DNA of 11,460 bases from the NCBI GenBank assembly GCA_017556885.1, contig JAFYLV010000098.1:1-11460 (forward strand). The letters run 5' to 3'. Source of the DNA: Clostridia bacterium. Its GTDB lineage: Bacteria; Bacillota; Clostridia; Oscillospirales; QAMX01. The position numbers and the translations under genes are program-made. Below, one piece after another: positions 1 to 6,074 of this stretch. The notes under the pieces are model-generated. The model was not told the origin of the DNA, did not search any database, and saw nothing but the letters and a program-made list of their open reading frames with translations. Positions within the stretch are counted from its first letter, which is position 1; the number at the start of each line of letters is the position of its first letter.

Positions 1-1
1 C

Positions 2-154
2 GGCTCCTGGTGGAGCCTTCTGTGCTTTGCGCCCTACGCTGCCGTCATCATCCTCCGTATTCACAACGAGGAAAAGGTGCTCACCCGCAGCCTTCCCGGC
101 TATGCCGAATACAAAACGCGGGTCAAATACCGCCTGATACCGTTTATATGGTAA
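2..154 (+). CDS. C-terminal end of isoprenylcysteine carboxyl methyltransferase-like membrane protein (partial)
   Basis: Only the last 50 codons are present; the gene begins left of the window and ends at TAA 152-154. The visible part starts with a hydrophobic stretch (SLLCFAPYAAVIIL) and continues with R-I-x-N-E-E-K-x-L, then PGYAEYKTRVKYRLIP and a final W. This arrangement (membrane helix, R-I/xxEE, PGYxxYxxRxxxRLxPxxW) is the usual C-terminus of the bacterial ICMT/PEMT-like family, SAM-dependent methyltransferases embedded in the membrane. The bacterial members' substrates are mostly unknown, so no specific reaction is claimed. The gene points at the minus-strand operon to its right and shares a terminator with it. 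Confidence 0.75.
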   Translation, partial: GSWWSLLCFAPYAAVIILRIHNEEKVLTRSLPGYAEYKTRVKYRLIPFIW

Positions 155-186
155 AAAAAGACCGTGTCTGCTCGACACGGTCTTTT
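153..186. terminator. Bidirectional rho-independent terminator
   Basis: Perfect 13-bp arms (156-168 and 174-186, AAAAGACCGTGTC and its complement) with loop TGCTC. The plus strand ends in TTTT, and the minus strand gives a run of seven T opposite 153-159. It lies between the converging methyltransferase-like gene and the SGNH hydrolase gene, so it can end both transcripts. Confidence 0.9.
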
Positions 187-195
187 CTGTTGCTC

Positions 196-750
196 TCAAA
201 GCTTTTTGCAGGCATCAATAAACTTCGGCAGCCACCATTTGCGGTAGCCGGTGATATTGGGATGCACGGGGTCGCGCATATAACGGGCATAGTCATATTT
301 GGAAATGGCATTCATATCCGCATCGTTCCACAGATCCAGCACGGCAAAGCCGTATTCCTTCTGCAGCCGAAGCAAAAGCTCCACCATCGCCGCGTAATTC
401 TCGCTTTCAAACCGGGTGCCGGTATAGAAAAGAATGGGACAGTCCCAGCGGCGCTTTGCCTCGGCGATCACGTCGCGGATGGCGGCCTCAATATCGCCGA
501 TGGGCAGCCCGCGGGCGGCATCGTTGGTGGAAAGCTGGCAGATGAAGAGATCCGCCGGGGGCTCCGGGGCGGCGCGGAAGCGGGAAATGTAGGAGCGCGC
601 GTCCACGTCCGCAAGGGTGGTGCCGGAAACGGCCTCCTTGTGCATCACCGCACCGAGGGCGGCGCAAAGCATCTCCGCAAAGGAAATGCCCTCCACGCCG
701 AAGGTGACGGAAGACCCGAGAAAATAAATGTCTTTTCCGCGAAGTTCCAT
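196..750 (-). CDS. SGNH/GDSL-type hydrolase
   Basis: 184-residue protein of the SGNH hydrolase superfamily (esterases, lipases and acetyl-ester hydrolases). Block I is FLGSSVTFG (residues 10-18) with G-x-S in place of the classical GDS, so Ser14 is the likely nucleophile. Block II glycine is in VSGTT (G43), block III is STND with N76, and block V is DPVHPN with D160 and H163, so all four signature blocks are present. There is no signal peptide, which points to a cytoplasmic enzyme. The ATG at 750-748 is chosen because an AAGGA lies 9 bases upstream; a TTG two codons earlier is too close to it. The gene follows the kinase-like gene by 16 bases and is the last of its operon. The substrate cannot be told; an acyl or acetyl ester is the family expectation. 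Confidence 0.85.
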   Translation of the reverse strand: MELRGKDIYFLGSSVTFGVEGISFAEMLCAALGAVMHKEAVSGTTLADVDARSYISRFRAAPEPPADLFICQLSTNDAARGLPIGDIEAAIRDVIAEAKRRWDCPILFYTGTRFESENYAAMVELLLRLQKEYGFAVLDLWNDADMNAISKYDYARYMRDPVHPNITGYRKWWLPKFIDACKKL

Positions 751-766
751 ATGCAATCATCCTTTT

Positions 767-1816
767 TCAGAATTCGGGGTATTCATCCGTTACAATACGC
801 ACGTCCGCCTCAGATTCGGTGGCAAAGGCGGCAAAAGCGGTCTCTTCCATGGGAATCCATTTTTCCCGGAAGGCGGGCAGATATTTTTCCCCATCCCGCG
901 CCGCAATGCGGGCAAGGCGGGTCTCCTCCCCCGCCGTCACAAAGACGGTGAGGTCGGCATACCGCCCAAACTTCGGATGGCTGCTGTAGCTTCCCTCCAC
1001 GATGCGGACGGGCGCCGCCGGGATCTCCCGCGCCCCGTCATAATCCATGCGGGAACAGGAAAAAACGCGGTAGGAAAAGGCCTTGCCGGAGGAAAGTCCG
1101 GGGAGAACCTCCGCCGCAAAGCGCTCGTAATGCACGTTTCCTCCTGCCTCGCCGAGCCGCTCCGCCGTGCGGAGGGCTGGTGGCAGAAAGAAATCGTCCA
1201 TATGCACCACGGGGGCATGTAAGATCTCCGAAAGCAGGCGGGCAACGGTGGTCTTTCCGCTGCCGCAGCGGCCGTCCACCGCGATGACGCGGGGTTTATC
1301 CGCTGCGATTCGGCACAGCAGAGGCACGAGCCGTGCCTCCTCGGCATCGATCACCCGGTAGGCCGGCCGGTATTCCGTGCGGAAGGCTGCGCTGTGGCGC
1401 ATGGGCGGATAGTCCGCTGCCTTCCAGCGCGCCTCGGCGGCGCGGAGAGCCTCCGCAGTAAAGGGAAGCTCCTCGGCGGCGGCAAGGCCGCGCAGGATAT
1501 CCATGCGCACGAGAAGACCTGCCTCGCAGCCCCGGGGACGGGCGGCGGAAAAGAGTGCCCAAAGGGCATCCTCTGAAAGCCCTGCCCGGCGGGCTGCCCC
1601 CAGATGCAGTCGGAAGGCACCGCCCACATCCTCCAAAAGCACACCCGGCTCTGACGCAGCCGCATATTCTTCCATAAGATACTGCCGCGCGGCGGCAGTA
1701 TCTTGCAGAAGATGCCCTGCGCCAAACTCGCCCTGATAGCAGAGCTTCAGCATATCTTCCGGCTGCACGGCGGGATATTTCGCCGCGTGGGAAAGGAAAA
1801 CCTCCCGGAGGTCCAT
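767..1816 (-). CDS. Two-domain protein: N-terminal helical domain plus uridine-kinase-like P-loop kinase
   Basis: 349 residues. The C-terminal half (about 174-349) is a P-loop NTPase of the uridine kinase/phosphoribulokinase-like group: Walker A GRCGSGKTT (182-190), VVHMDDFFLPP (203-213, the acidic segment near the phosphate-acceptor site), GGNVHYERF (226-233), IVEGSYSSH (272-280) and a lid-like R-I-x-x-R-D-G-E segment near 303-310. These fit phosphorylation of a nucleoside or small alcohol, but the exact substrate is open. Residues 1-172 form a separate, mostly helical domain with the conserved-looking CYQGEFGAGHLL (26-37) and HSAAFRTEYRPAYRVI (141-156). I believe similar domains occur alone in other Clostridia, but their function is not known to me. 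The ATG overlaps the stop of the upstream dehydrogenase gene by one base (TAATG), a coupled arrangement with only a weak Shine-Dalgarno sequence. Confidence 0.8.
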   Translation of the reverse strand: MDLREVFLSHAAKYPAVQPEDMLKLCYQGEFGAGHLLQDTAAARQYLMEEYAAASEPGVLLEDVGGAFRLHLGAARRAGLSEDALWALFSAARPRGCEAGLLVRMDILRGLAAAEELPFTAEALRAAEARWKAADYPPMRHSAAFRTEYRPAYRVIDAEEARLVPLLCRIAADKPRVIAVDGRCGSGKTTVARLLSEILHAPVVHMDDFFLPPALRTAERLGEAGGNVHYERFAAEVLPGLSSGKAFSYRVFSCSRMDYDGAREIPAAPVRIVEGSYSSHPKFGRYADLTVFVTAGEETRLARIAARDGEKYLPAFREKWIPMEETAFAAFATESEADVRIVTDEYPEF

Positions 1817-2967
1817 TACTTCTCGATGCGGCTCATGACGTAGTCGGCAAACTCCGCGCTGGTTGCGCCGTCGGAGCGGCCGGTGATCACAAGCTTCTTC
1901 TCCTCGCTGCAGCAGATGTCCAGCGCGCGCTCCAGCTTCTCGGCGCGGTCGATCTTGCCGATGTGGCGCAGCAGCATCACGCAGGCACGCAGGATGGAGC
2001 AGGGATCGGCATACTTATCGCGGCCCTCGGCCACCATGCGGGGGGCAGAGCCGTGAATGGCCTCAAACATGGCATAGCGCTTGCCGATGTTGGAGGAACC
2101 GGCAGTGCCGACACCGCCCTGGAACTCGGCAGCCTCGTCGGTGATGATATCGCCATAGAGGTTGGGGAGAACGACCACCTGGAACTGGCTGCGGCGCTTC
2201 TCATCCACCAGCTTTGCGGTCATGATATCGATGAACCAGTCGTCGGCCTCGATCTCGGGGTATTCCTTGGCAATATCATAGAACATGTGCAGGAACTTGC
2301 CGTCGGTGGCCTTGATGATGTTTGCCTTGGTAACGCAGGTCACGCGGGTGCGGCCGTTCTTGCGGGCATAGTCAAAGGCAAGGCGGATAATGCGGTCGGT
2401 TCCCTGGGTGGTGGTGACGGTGAAGTCCATGGCGAGATCCTCGGTAACATGCACACCCTGGCTGCCGACAGCGTAGGAACCCTCGGTGTTCTCACGGAAG
2501 AAGACCCAGTCGATATTCTTCTCAGGCACCTTCACGGGACGCATGTTGCAGAAAAGATCCAGCTCCTTGCGCATGGCGACGTTGGCGCTCTCGATGTTGG
2601 GCCAGGGATCGCCCGCCTTGGGGGTGGTGGTAGGTCCCTTGAGGATGACGTGGCAAGCCTTGAGCTCGGCCAGCACATCCTCGGGGATGGCCTTGTTCTG
2701 GGCGGCGCGGTTCTCGATGGTCAGACCGTCGATGTTGCGGATCTCGATCTTGCCTGCGGCGATCTCCTCTGCCAGCAGGAATTCCAGCACGCGGCTTCCT
2801 TCTGCAGTGATGGCCGGGCCGATGCCGTCGCCGCCGCAGACGCCGATGATGAGCTTGTCCAGCGCATCGTAATCGACAAAATCGCCCTCGGCCTTCATGC
2901 GCTCCACGCGCTCCAGCTGCTTTTCAATGAGGGAGCGAATGTGCTCCAGAGTCTTGGTGTGATCCAT
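1816..2967 (-). CDS. Isocitrate/isopropylmalate-family dehydrogenase, probably isocitrate dehydrogenase
   Basis: 383-residue beta-decarboxylating dehydrogenase. Visible signatures are GGDGIGP (45-51), GPTTTP (111-116), the substrate loop N-x-E-S-A-N-V-A-M-R (124-133) with R143 in NMRPVK, RENTEGSY (158-165), VTKANIIK (212-219), NLYGDIITDE (269-278) with the metal-binding aspartates D273 and D277, and HGSAP (305-309). SxNxAxR together with RENTEG favours isocitrate over isopropylmalate. The product would be 2-oxoglutarate, CO2 and NAD(P)H. The residues after HGSAP are R-M, whereas E. coli NADP enzyme has K-Y there, so coenzyme choice is uncertain. An N-terminal helical extension of about 38 residues precedes the Rossmann-like core. 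The start at 2967 has GGAGG 10 bases upstream; an in-frame ATG at 3003 also has a GGAG, but its 12 extra codons read through the downstream ribosome binding site. First gene of a three-gene operon. Confidence 0.85.
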   Translation of the reverse strand: MDHTKTLEHIRSLIEKQLERVERMKAEGDFVDYDALDKLIIGVCGGDGIGPAITAEGSRVLEFLLAEEIAAGKIEIRNIDGLTIENRAAQNKAIPEDVLAELKACHVILKGPTTTPKAGDPWPNIESANVAMRKELDLFCNMRPVKVPEKNIDWVFFRENTEGSYAVGSQGVHVTEDLAMDFTVTTTQGTDRIIRLAFDYARKNGRTRVTCVTKANIIKATDGKFLHMFYDIAKEYPEIEADDWFIDIMTAKLVDEKRRSQFQVVVLPNLYGDIITDEAAEFQGGVGTAGSSNIGKRYAMFEAIHGSAPRMVAEGRDKYADPCSILRACVMLLRHIGKIDRAEKLERALDICCSEEKKLVITGRSDGATSAEFADYVMSRIEK

Positions 2968-3316
2968 GATTTGATATCCTCCGTATCTTATGGTTTGTTT
3001 CATAATAATCTCCGTGCATGTGTTGACATAAACCCGCGTTATTGCGGATTACGAATAGTTGTACACAGTTTCCACAGAGTTTTGCACAAGCAATTTTGCG
3101 GCCTGCCATGCGGGTTTTTCATTTTTTTGCGTTTTTATTCGAGTCTAAAAAATGAAACCTGTGAATTTTGAAAATAACGTTTCGGTTTACATAATTCACA
3201 TTCCGTCGAATTATGCCGGTTGCCCGCAGGGGGCTTTTTCCATTATTTTCCGGACAAGCCTGAGTGCCTTCCGAAAAATAACGAAAGCGCAGCTCGGCGT
3301 TATACTATTTGTAATA
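2968..3316. other. Intergenic region between the dehydrogenase and tsaD genes
   Basis: About 350 bases with no convincing gene on either strand. It should carry the promoter of the dehydrogenase operon and the 3' end of the tsaD transcript. I could not find a clean sigma-70 promoter; the best minus-strand match is a poor -35 near 3074 with CGTAAT near 3052. It holds three weak DnaA-box-like 9-mers (3059-3088), a pair of complementary segments AAACCCGC/GCGGGTTT (about 3030-3037 and 3110-3117) that could fold in the leader RNA, a second possible start codon with GGAG (3003), and an inverted repeat at 3243-3281. Confidence 0.5.
3243..3281. repeat. Inverted repeat downstream of tsaD
   Basis: TTATTTTCCGGA (3243-3254) and TCCGAAAAATAA (3270-3281) are complementary over 12 positions with one G-T wobble, separated by 15 bases. 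It lies 36 bases beyond the tsaD stop codon and may stabilise or end the ROK-tsaD transcript. It lacks the T-run of a normal intrinsic terminator, so termination is only a guess. Confidence 0.5.
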
Positions 3317-4333
3317 TCACTCAATCTCCGTCGAAAGGGATATGGTGGCATAAGCATTGAGATCCGGGCCCGCCGTATGTCCGGCAAGATATTCATAATA
3401 CCCCAGCGCACCCACCATAGCGGCATTGTCGCCGCAGTATTTCAGGGGCGGGATACAGAGCCGCAGCCCCGCCGCGGTGCAGGCCTTCTCCAGATCCCGG
3501 CGCAGGACCGAATTGGCCGCAACACCGCCGCCGACGCAGACGGTTTTGCAGCCGGTGAGCTCCGCCGCCGTGAGCAGGCGGGGTACCAGCATATCTGACA
3601 CCGTACGGCAGAAGGATGCGCACAAGTCGGGGGCCGAGGGCTCCTGTCCCTTCTGCTGCAGGTTGTGCACCGTGTTGATGACCGCCGTCTTTAATCCGGA
3701 GAAGGAGCAGTCCAGCGGCGCATCGGCAAAGGCGGGACGGGGGAATTCGTAAGCGCGATCGTTTCCGCCGGCGGCAAGTCGATCCATCGCCGCGCCGGCA
3801 GGATAGGTCAGACCCAGGCAGCGCCCCACCTTGTCAAAGGCCTCGCCTGCGGCATCGTCCTTCGTGCCACCAAGAAAGCGGAATTTGGTATAATCCTCCA
3901 CATGGATAAAAGCGGTGGTTCCGCCGGAGCAGGCCAGCGCCACAAAGGGAGGCTCCAGCTCCGGGAAAGCAAGATAGGCCGCCGCCACGTGAGCCCGCAC
4001 GTGATGCACGGGAATAAGAGGCACCCCAAGGGTCGCCGCGAGGGACTTGGCAAAGGAAAGTCCCACCAGCAGCGCACCGATCAGTCCCGGTGCATAGGTC
4101 ACCGCCACGGCGTCGATATCCGCAAGGGTGAGACCCGCATCGTCGAGCGCATTGCGGCACAGCCGGGAGATGGCCTCGGTGTGCATGCGGGAGGCGATCT
4201 CCGGCACAACACCGCCGTAAAGGGCATGGGTATCCGTCTGGGAGGAAACGCAGGAGGAAAGCACCCGGCGTCCGTCCTCCACCACAGCGACACAAGTATC
4301 GTCGCAGGAGGATTCAAAGGCAAGGATCTTCAT
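3317..4333 (-). CDS. tsaD: tRNA N6-adenosine threonylcarbamoyltransferase
   Basis: 338 residues, the normal TsaD length, with full-length collinearity. TsaD moves the threonylcarbamoyl group from TC-AMP to A37 of ANN-decoding tRNAs, working with TsaB and TsaE in the cytoplasm. Seen: ESSCDDT (7-13), SSQTDTHALYGGVVPEIASRMH (from 30), the metal-binding pair H111 and H115 in HHVRAH, FDKVGR (166-171), SFSGLKTAV (210-218), GGGVAANSVLR (268-278) and CGDNAAM (300-306) with metal ligand D302. One oddity is SGGTT at 136-140, where most family members have SGGHT. The ATG immediately follows the ROK gene's TAA, and GGAGG sits 8 bases upstream inside the ROK coding end, so the two genes form one operon. 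It is normally an essential gene. Confidence 0.97.
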   Translation of the reverse strand: MKILAFESSCDDTCVAVVEDGRRVLSSCVSSQTDTHALYGGVVPEIASRMHTEAISRLCRNALDDAGLTLADIDAVAVTYAPGLIGALLVGLSFAKSLAATLGVPLIPVHHVRAHVAAAYLAFPELEPPFVALACSGGTTAFIHVEDYTKFRFLGGTKDDAAGEAFDKVGRCLGLTYPAGAAMDRLAAGGNDRAYEFPRPAFADAPLDCSFSGLKTAVINTVHNLQQKGQEPSAPDLCASFCRTVSDMLVPRLLTAAELTGCKTVCVGGGVAANSVLRRDLEKACTAAGLRLCIPPLKYCGDNAAMVGALGYYEYLAGHTAGPDLNAYATISLSTEIE

Positions 4334-5311
4334 TTATTTCGCCTCCGAAAGGAGATTTGCCGCCACAGACAGAGCAGCGTAGTCGCCGATGGCATCGCCA
4401 AGGGCAGCAGGCAGGATCCGGCAGACCGCCGCCGCGCCGGGCAGCGCCTCGCGGGAAAGCTCGCGCAGAGCCGCCTCCCGCAGCAGATGCTCGCTGCGGG
4501 CATAGACACTTCCGATAACGACCGCCTCGGGATTTAAGATATCCACCAGCATGGAAAGCCCGCGGCCAAGCCACGTGCCGCATTCCGTATAGATAGCGCG
4601 GGCGTCTTCGTCTCCCGCGTCTGCCGCCATCGCAACGCTCTTTGCAGAAAGCTCCTCCAACGCTGCCATATTCGGGCAGAAGGCAAAGGGGCGTCCTTGC
4701 TGGATGGCCTCATAGGCCCGCATGCGGGCAAGCTGTGCAATACCGCCGCCGCTGCAGAAGCCTTCAAAGGAACCGGCCTTTCCGTAGCCCACCGGGCCAT
4801 AGGAAGAGAGGCGGACGTGTCCGACCTCGCCGGCATTGTCGTTTGCGCCGGCATACAGCCGTCCGTCCAGAATAAGTCCGGCACCGAGTCCGGTACCGAA
4901 GGTGAGAAATACCATATGCTTCAGCCCCTGCCCTGCGCCGAAGCGCCATTCTGCCAGCGCGCAGGCATTTGCATCGTTCTGCAGAGCGCAGGGAACACCG
5001 AAGCGCTTCTCCATACGCTCGCAAACGGGCACGTCATCCCAGCCCGGCAGATTCGGGGGCGAGAGCACCCGGCCGGTTTTGGAGTCCAGCGGTCCGCCGC
5101 AGGAGATGCCGATGGCCGCAAGGCTCTCCGGGGCTATACCCACCTGACGGGCAGCCTCGCAAAGTGCCTCTTCCAGCCCTTCCAGCGCCGCCCCCGGAGA
5201 TCTCGGTGTGGGAAACTGCACCCGGGCGCATACCGAAAGAGATCCGTCCTCCAGCCGCCCGATCAGGGCAGCGCATTTGGTTCCGCCGATATCCAGACCG
5301 CCGATATACAT
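4334..5311 (-). CDS. ROK-family sugar kinase (glucokinase-like)
   Basis: 325-residue ASKHA-fold sugar kinase. The phosphate-1 motif is LDIGGTK (6-12), the catalytic base is D113 in QNDANA, the second phosphate motif is LTFGTGLGAGLI (136-147) and GEVGH (161-165) carries the histidine that usually binds zinc and sugar. It should phosphorylate a hexose or a related sugar with ATP. The normal ROK zinc motif CxCGxxGC after GEVGH is missing: residues 171-185 read GPVGYGKAGSFEGFC instead. There is no N-terminal DNA-binding domain, so this is a kinase type rather than a repressor type. The ATG at 5311 has GAGGAG 8 bases upstream; an open frame reaching 5587 would run through the promoter and DnaA-box region and is rejected. 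The gene directly abuts tsaD. Confidence 0.88.
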   Translation of the reverse strand: MYIGGLDIGGTKCAALIGRLEDGSLSVCARVQFPTPRSPGAALEGLEEALCEAARQVGIAPESLAAIGISCGGPLDSKTGRVLSPPNLPGWDDVPVCERMEKRFGVPCALQNDANACALAEWRFGAGQGLKHMVFLTFGTGLGAGLILDGRLYAGANDNAGEVGHVRLSSYGPVGYGKAGSFEGFCSGGGIAQLARMRAYEAIQQGRPFAFCPNMAALEELSAKSVAMAADAGDEDARAIYTECGTWLGRGLSMLVDILNPEAVVIGSVYARSEHLLREAALRELSREALPGAAAVCRILPAALGDAIGDYAALSVAANLLSEAK

Positions 5312-5331
5312 ACTGAAATCTCCTCTCATCC

Positions 5332-5434
5332 TGTGGATAACTTTTTCTTTCTGCCCCGTTGCAGGCAGATTTTTCCTTGATTTCACACAACAAATCAACA
5401 TTTTCCACAGGGTTATCAACATATATGTGGAAAG
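5332..5434. promoter_or_regulatory. Cluster of DnaA-box-like 9-mers
   Basis: Four matches to the DnaA box TTATCCACA: 5332-5340 (minus strand, perfect), 5401-5409 TTTTCCACA (one mismatch), 5413-5421 TTATCAACA (one mismatch) and 5426-5434 (minus strand, CTTTCCACA, two mismatches). The last two are inverted around TATA, and the last three are spaced 12-13 bases. They lie between the divergent promoter and the ROK start codon, so bound DnaA could control ROK-tsaD transcription or titrate DnaA. No dnaA, dnaN or other replication gene is in the window. Confidence 0.55.
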
Positions 5435-5444
5435 TGTGCATTTT

Positions 5445-5484
5445 GTTATACCGCCTTGCATAGCGATGCAAAAAGAGGTATAAT
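5445..5484. promoter_or_regulatory. Divergent promoter with nested palindromes
   Basis: On the plus strand TTGCAT (5456-5461), a 17-base spacer and a perfect TATAAT (5479-5484) drive the small membrane-protein gene at 5520. The -35 forms one arm of TTGCAT-AGCG-ATGCAA (5456-5471), and an outer pair TTATACC (5446-5452) / GGTATAA (5477-5483) is arranged around nearly the same centre. Read on the minus strand, ATGCAA gives TTGCAT and GTTATA gives TATAAC (5450-5445), a weaker promoter with a 15-base spacer facing the ROK gene. The plus-strand promoter is well supported; the minus-strand one is an inference. Confidence 0.7.
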
Positions 5485-5519
5485 AATGCAAAATGAATCT
5501 CTCACAAAGGAGCGCGAAT

Positions 5520-6017
5520 ATGGAAAAACGCAAGAGTCTCGGAGCCTGGCTCGAACAGCAGGAGCAGAAAAATCCCCTGCGCTTCAAAACCTATTACCCC
5601 GCGTTTGTCATGGAGTTCAGCTTTCTCGCCGTCATTCTCGCCTTCGCGCTCGCGCGGCTGGTGACCGGCGGCTTTGATGCGCTGAATCGGGGCATCGGCT
5701 GGCTGGAACCGCTGGAAATGCTCATTTCCTGCCTTCTCCATCCTCTGATCCTCGCCATACTGCATTATAAGGACTGCCGCAAAAACGGTGTTTACATTTT
5801 CTTTAAGAGCCTTGGCCGCATCACCGTTCCAAGTCTTCTGCTCACCCTCTTTGTGGGCTTAAACGACGTGCTGGTGACAGCACTGCTCACCTCGCAGGGC
5901 GCATCCTTCAGCTGGAAGATGACCGCTCTGCTGCTCGGAGCAACGGTGCTGGTGCTCTTCATCCTTGGGCTTCTGTGTCAGATGATCCTCATCTTTGCCC
6001 GCGCAAGAAACGAATAA
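5520..6017 (+). CDS. Small four-helix integral membrane protein of unknown function
   Basis: 165 residues. A charged N-terminus (about 1-26) is followed by four hydrophobic segments at roughly 27-48, 62-83, 100-123 and 133-160, and a short basic tail (RARNE). No catalytic motif or named family is recognised. The ATG at 5520 is preferred because AGGAG lies 7 bases upstream; an in-frame ATG at 5493 would sit almost on the predicted transcription start. It has its own promoter (TTGCAT/TATAAT) and its own terminator, so it is a single-gene unit between two minus-strand operons. It shares its control region, and perhaps regulation, with ROK-tsaD. Confidence 0.8.
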   Translation: MEKRKSLGAWLEQQEQKNPLRFKTYYPAFVMEFSFLAVILAFALARLVTGGFDALNRGIGWLEPLEMLISCLLHPLILAILHYKDCRKNGVYIFFKSLGRITVPSLLLTLFVGLNDVLVTALLTSQGASFSWKMTALLLGATVLVLFILGLLCQMILIFARARNE

Positions 6018-6043
6018 GGCAATATCCCGCATCTTTTCGGGGA

Positions 6044-6074
6044 GAGGCAAGACCGTGTGTCCTGCCTCTTTTTT
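6044..6074 (+). terminator. Rho-independent terminator
   Basis: GAGGCA (6044-6049) pairs with TGCCTC (6063-6068), extended inwards by GAC/GTC after one mismatch, and is followed by six T (6069-6074). It ends the membrane-protein transcript. The minus-strand side has no T-run, so it is probably weak for the converging PurL-like gene, whose stop codon lies in the T-run. Confidence 0.88.

Noticed and set aside
10..951. Long plus-strand open frame (313 codons)
   Set aside because: It lies opposite the SGNH hydrolase and kinase genes, ignores the correct frame of the methyltransferase tail at its left end, crosses a terminator, and has no ribosome binding site or recognisable domain.
1963..3171. 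402-codon plus-strand open frame opposite the dehydrogenase gene
   Set aside because: The product is a repetitive mix of Gly, Ala, Leu, Val, Asp and His typical of an antisense frame of GC-rich coding DNA, and the minus-strand protein is clearly a real dehydrogenase.
3211..3426. 71-codon minus-strand frame past the end of tsaD
   Set aside because: It overlaps the tsaD 3' end in another frame, lacks a ribosome binding site, and has no recognisable content.
5332..5434. Chromosomal replication origin
   Set aside because: The DnaA boxes are suggestive, but there is no dnaA, dnaN, rpmH, recF or gyrB nearby and no obvious AT-rich unwinding element with repeated 13-mers, so only a DnaA-box cluster is claimed.
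5312..5587. 92-codon N-terminal extension of the ROK protein
   Set aside because: It would be read through the DnaA-box cluster and the divergent promoter, is cysteine-rich and unlike ROK proteins, whereas the start at 5311 has GAGGAG and begins at the normal ROK N-terminus.
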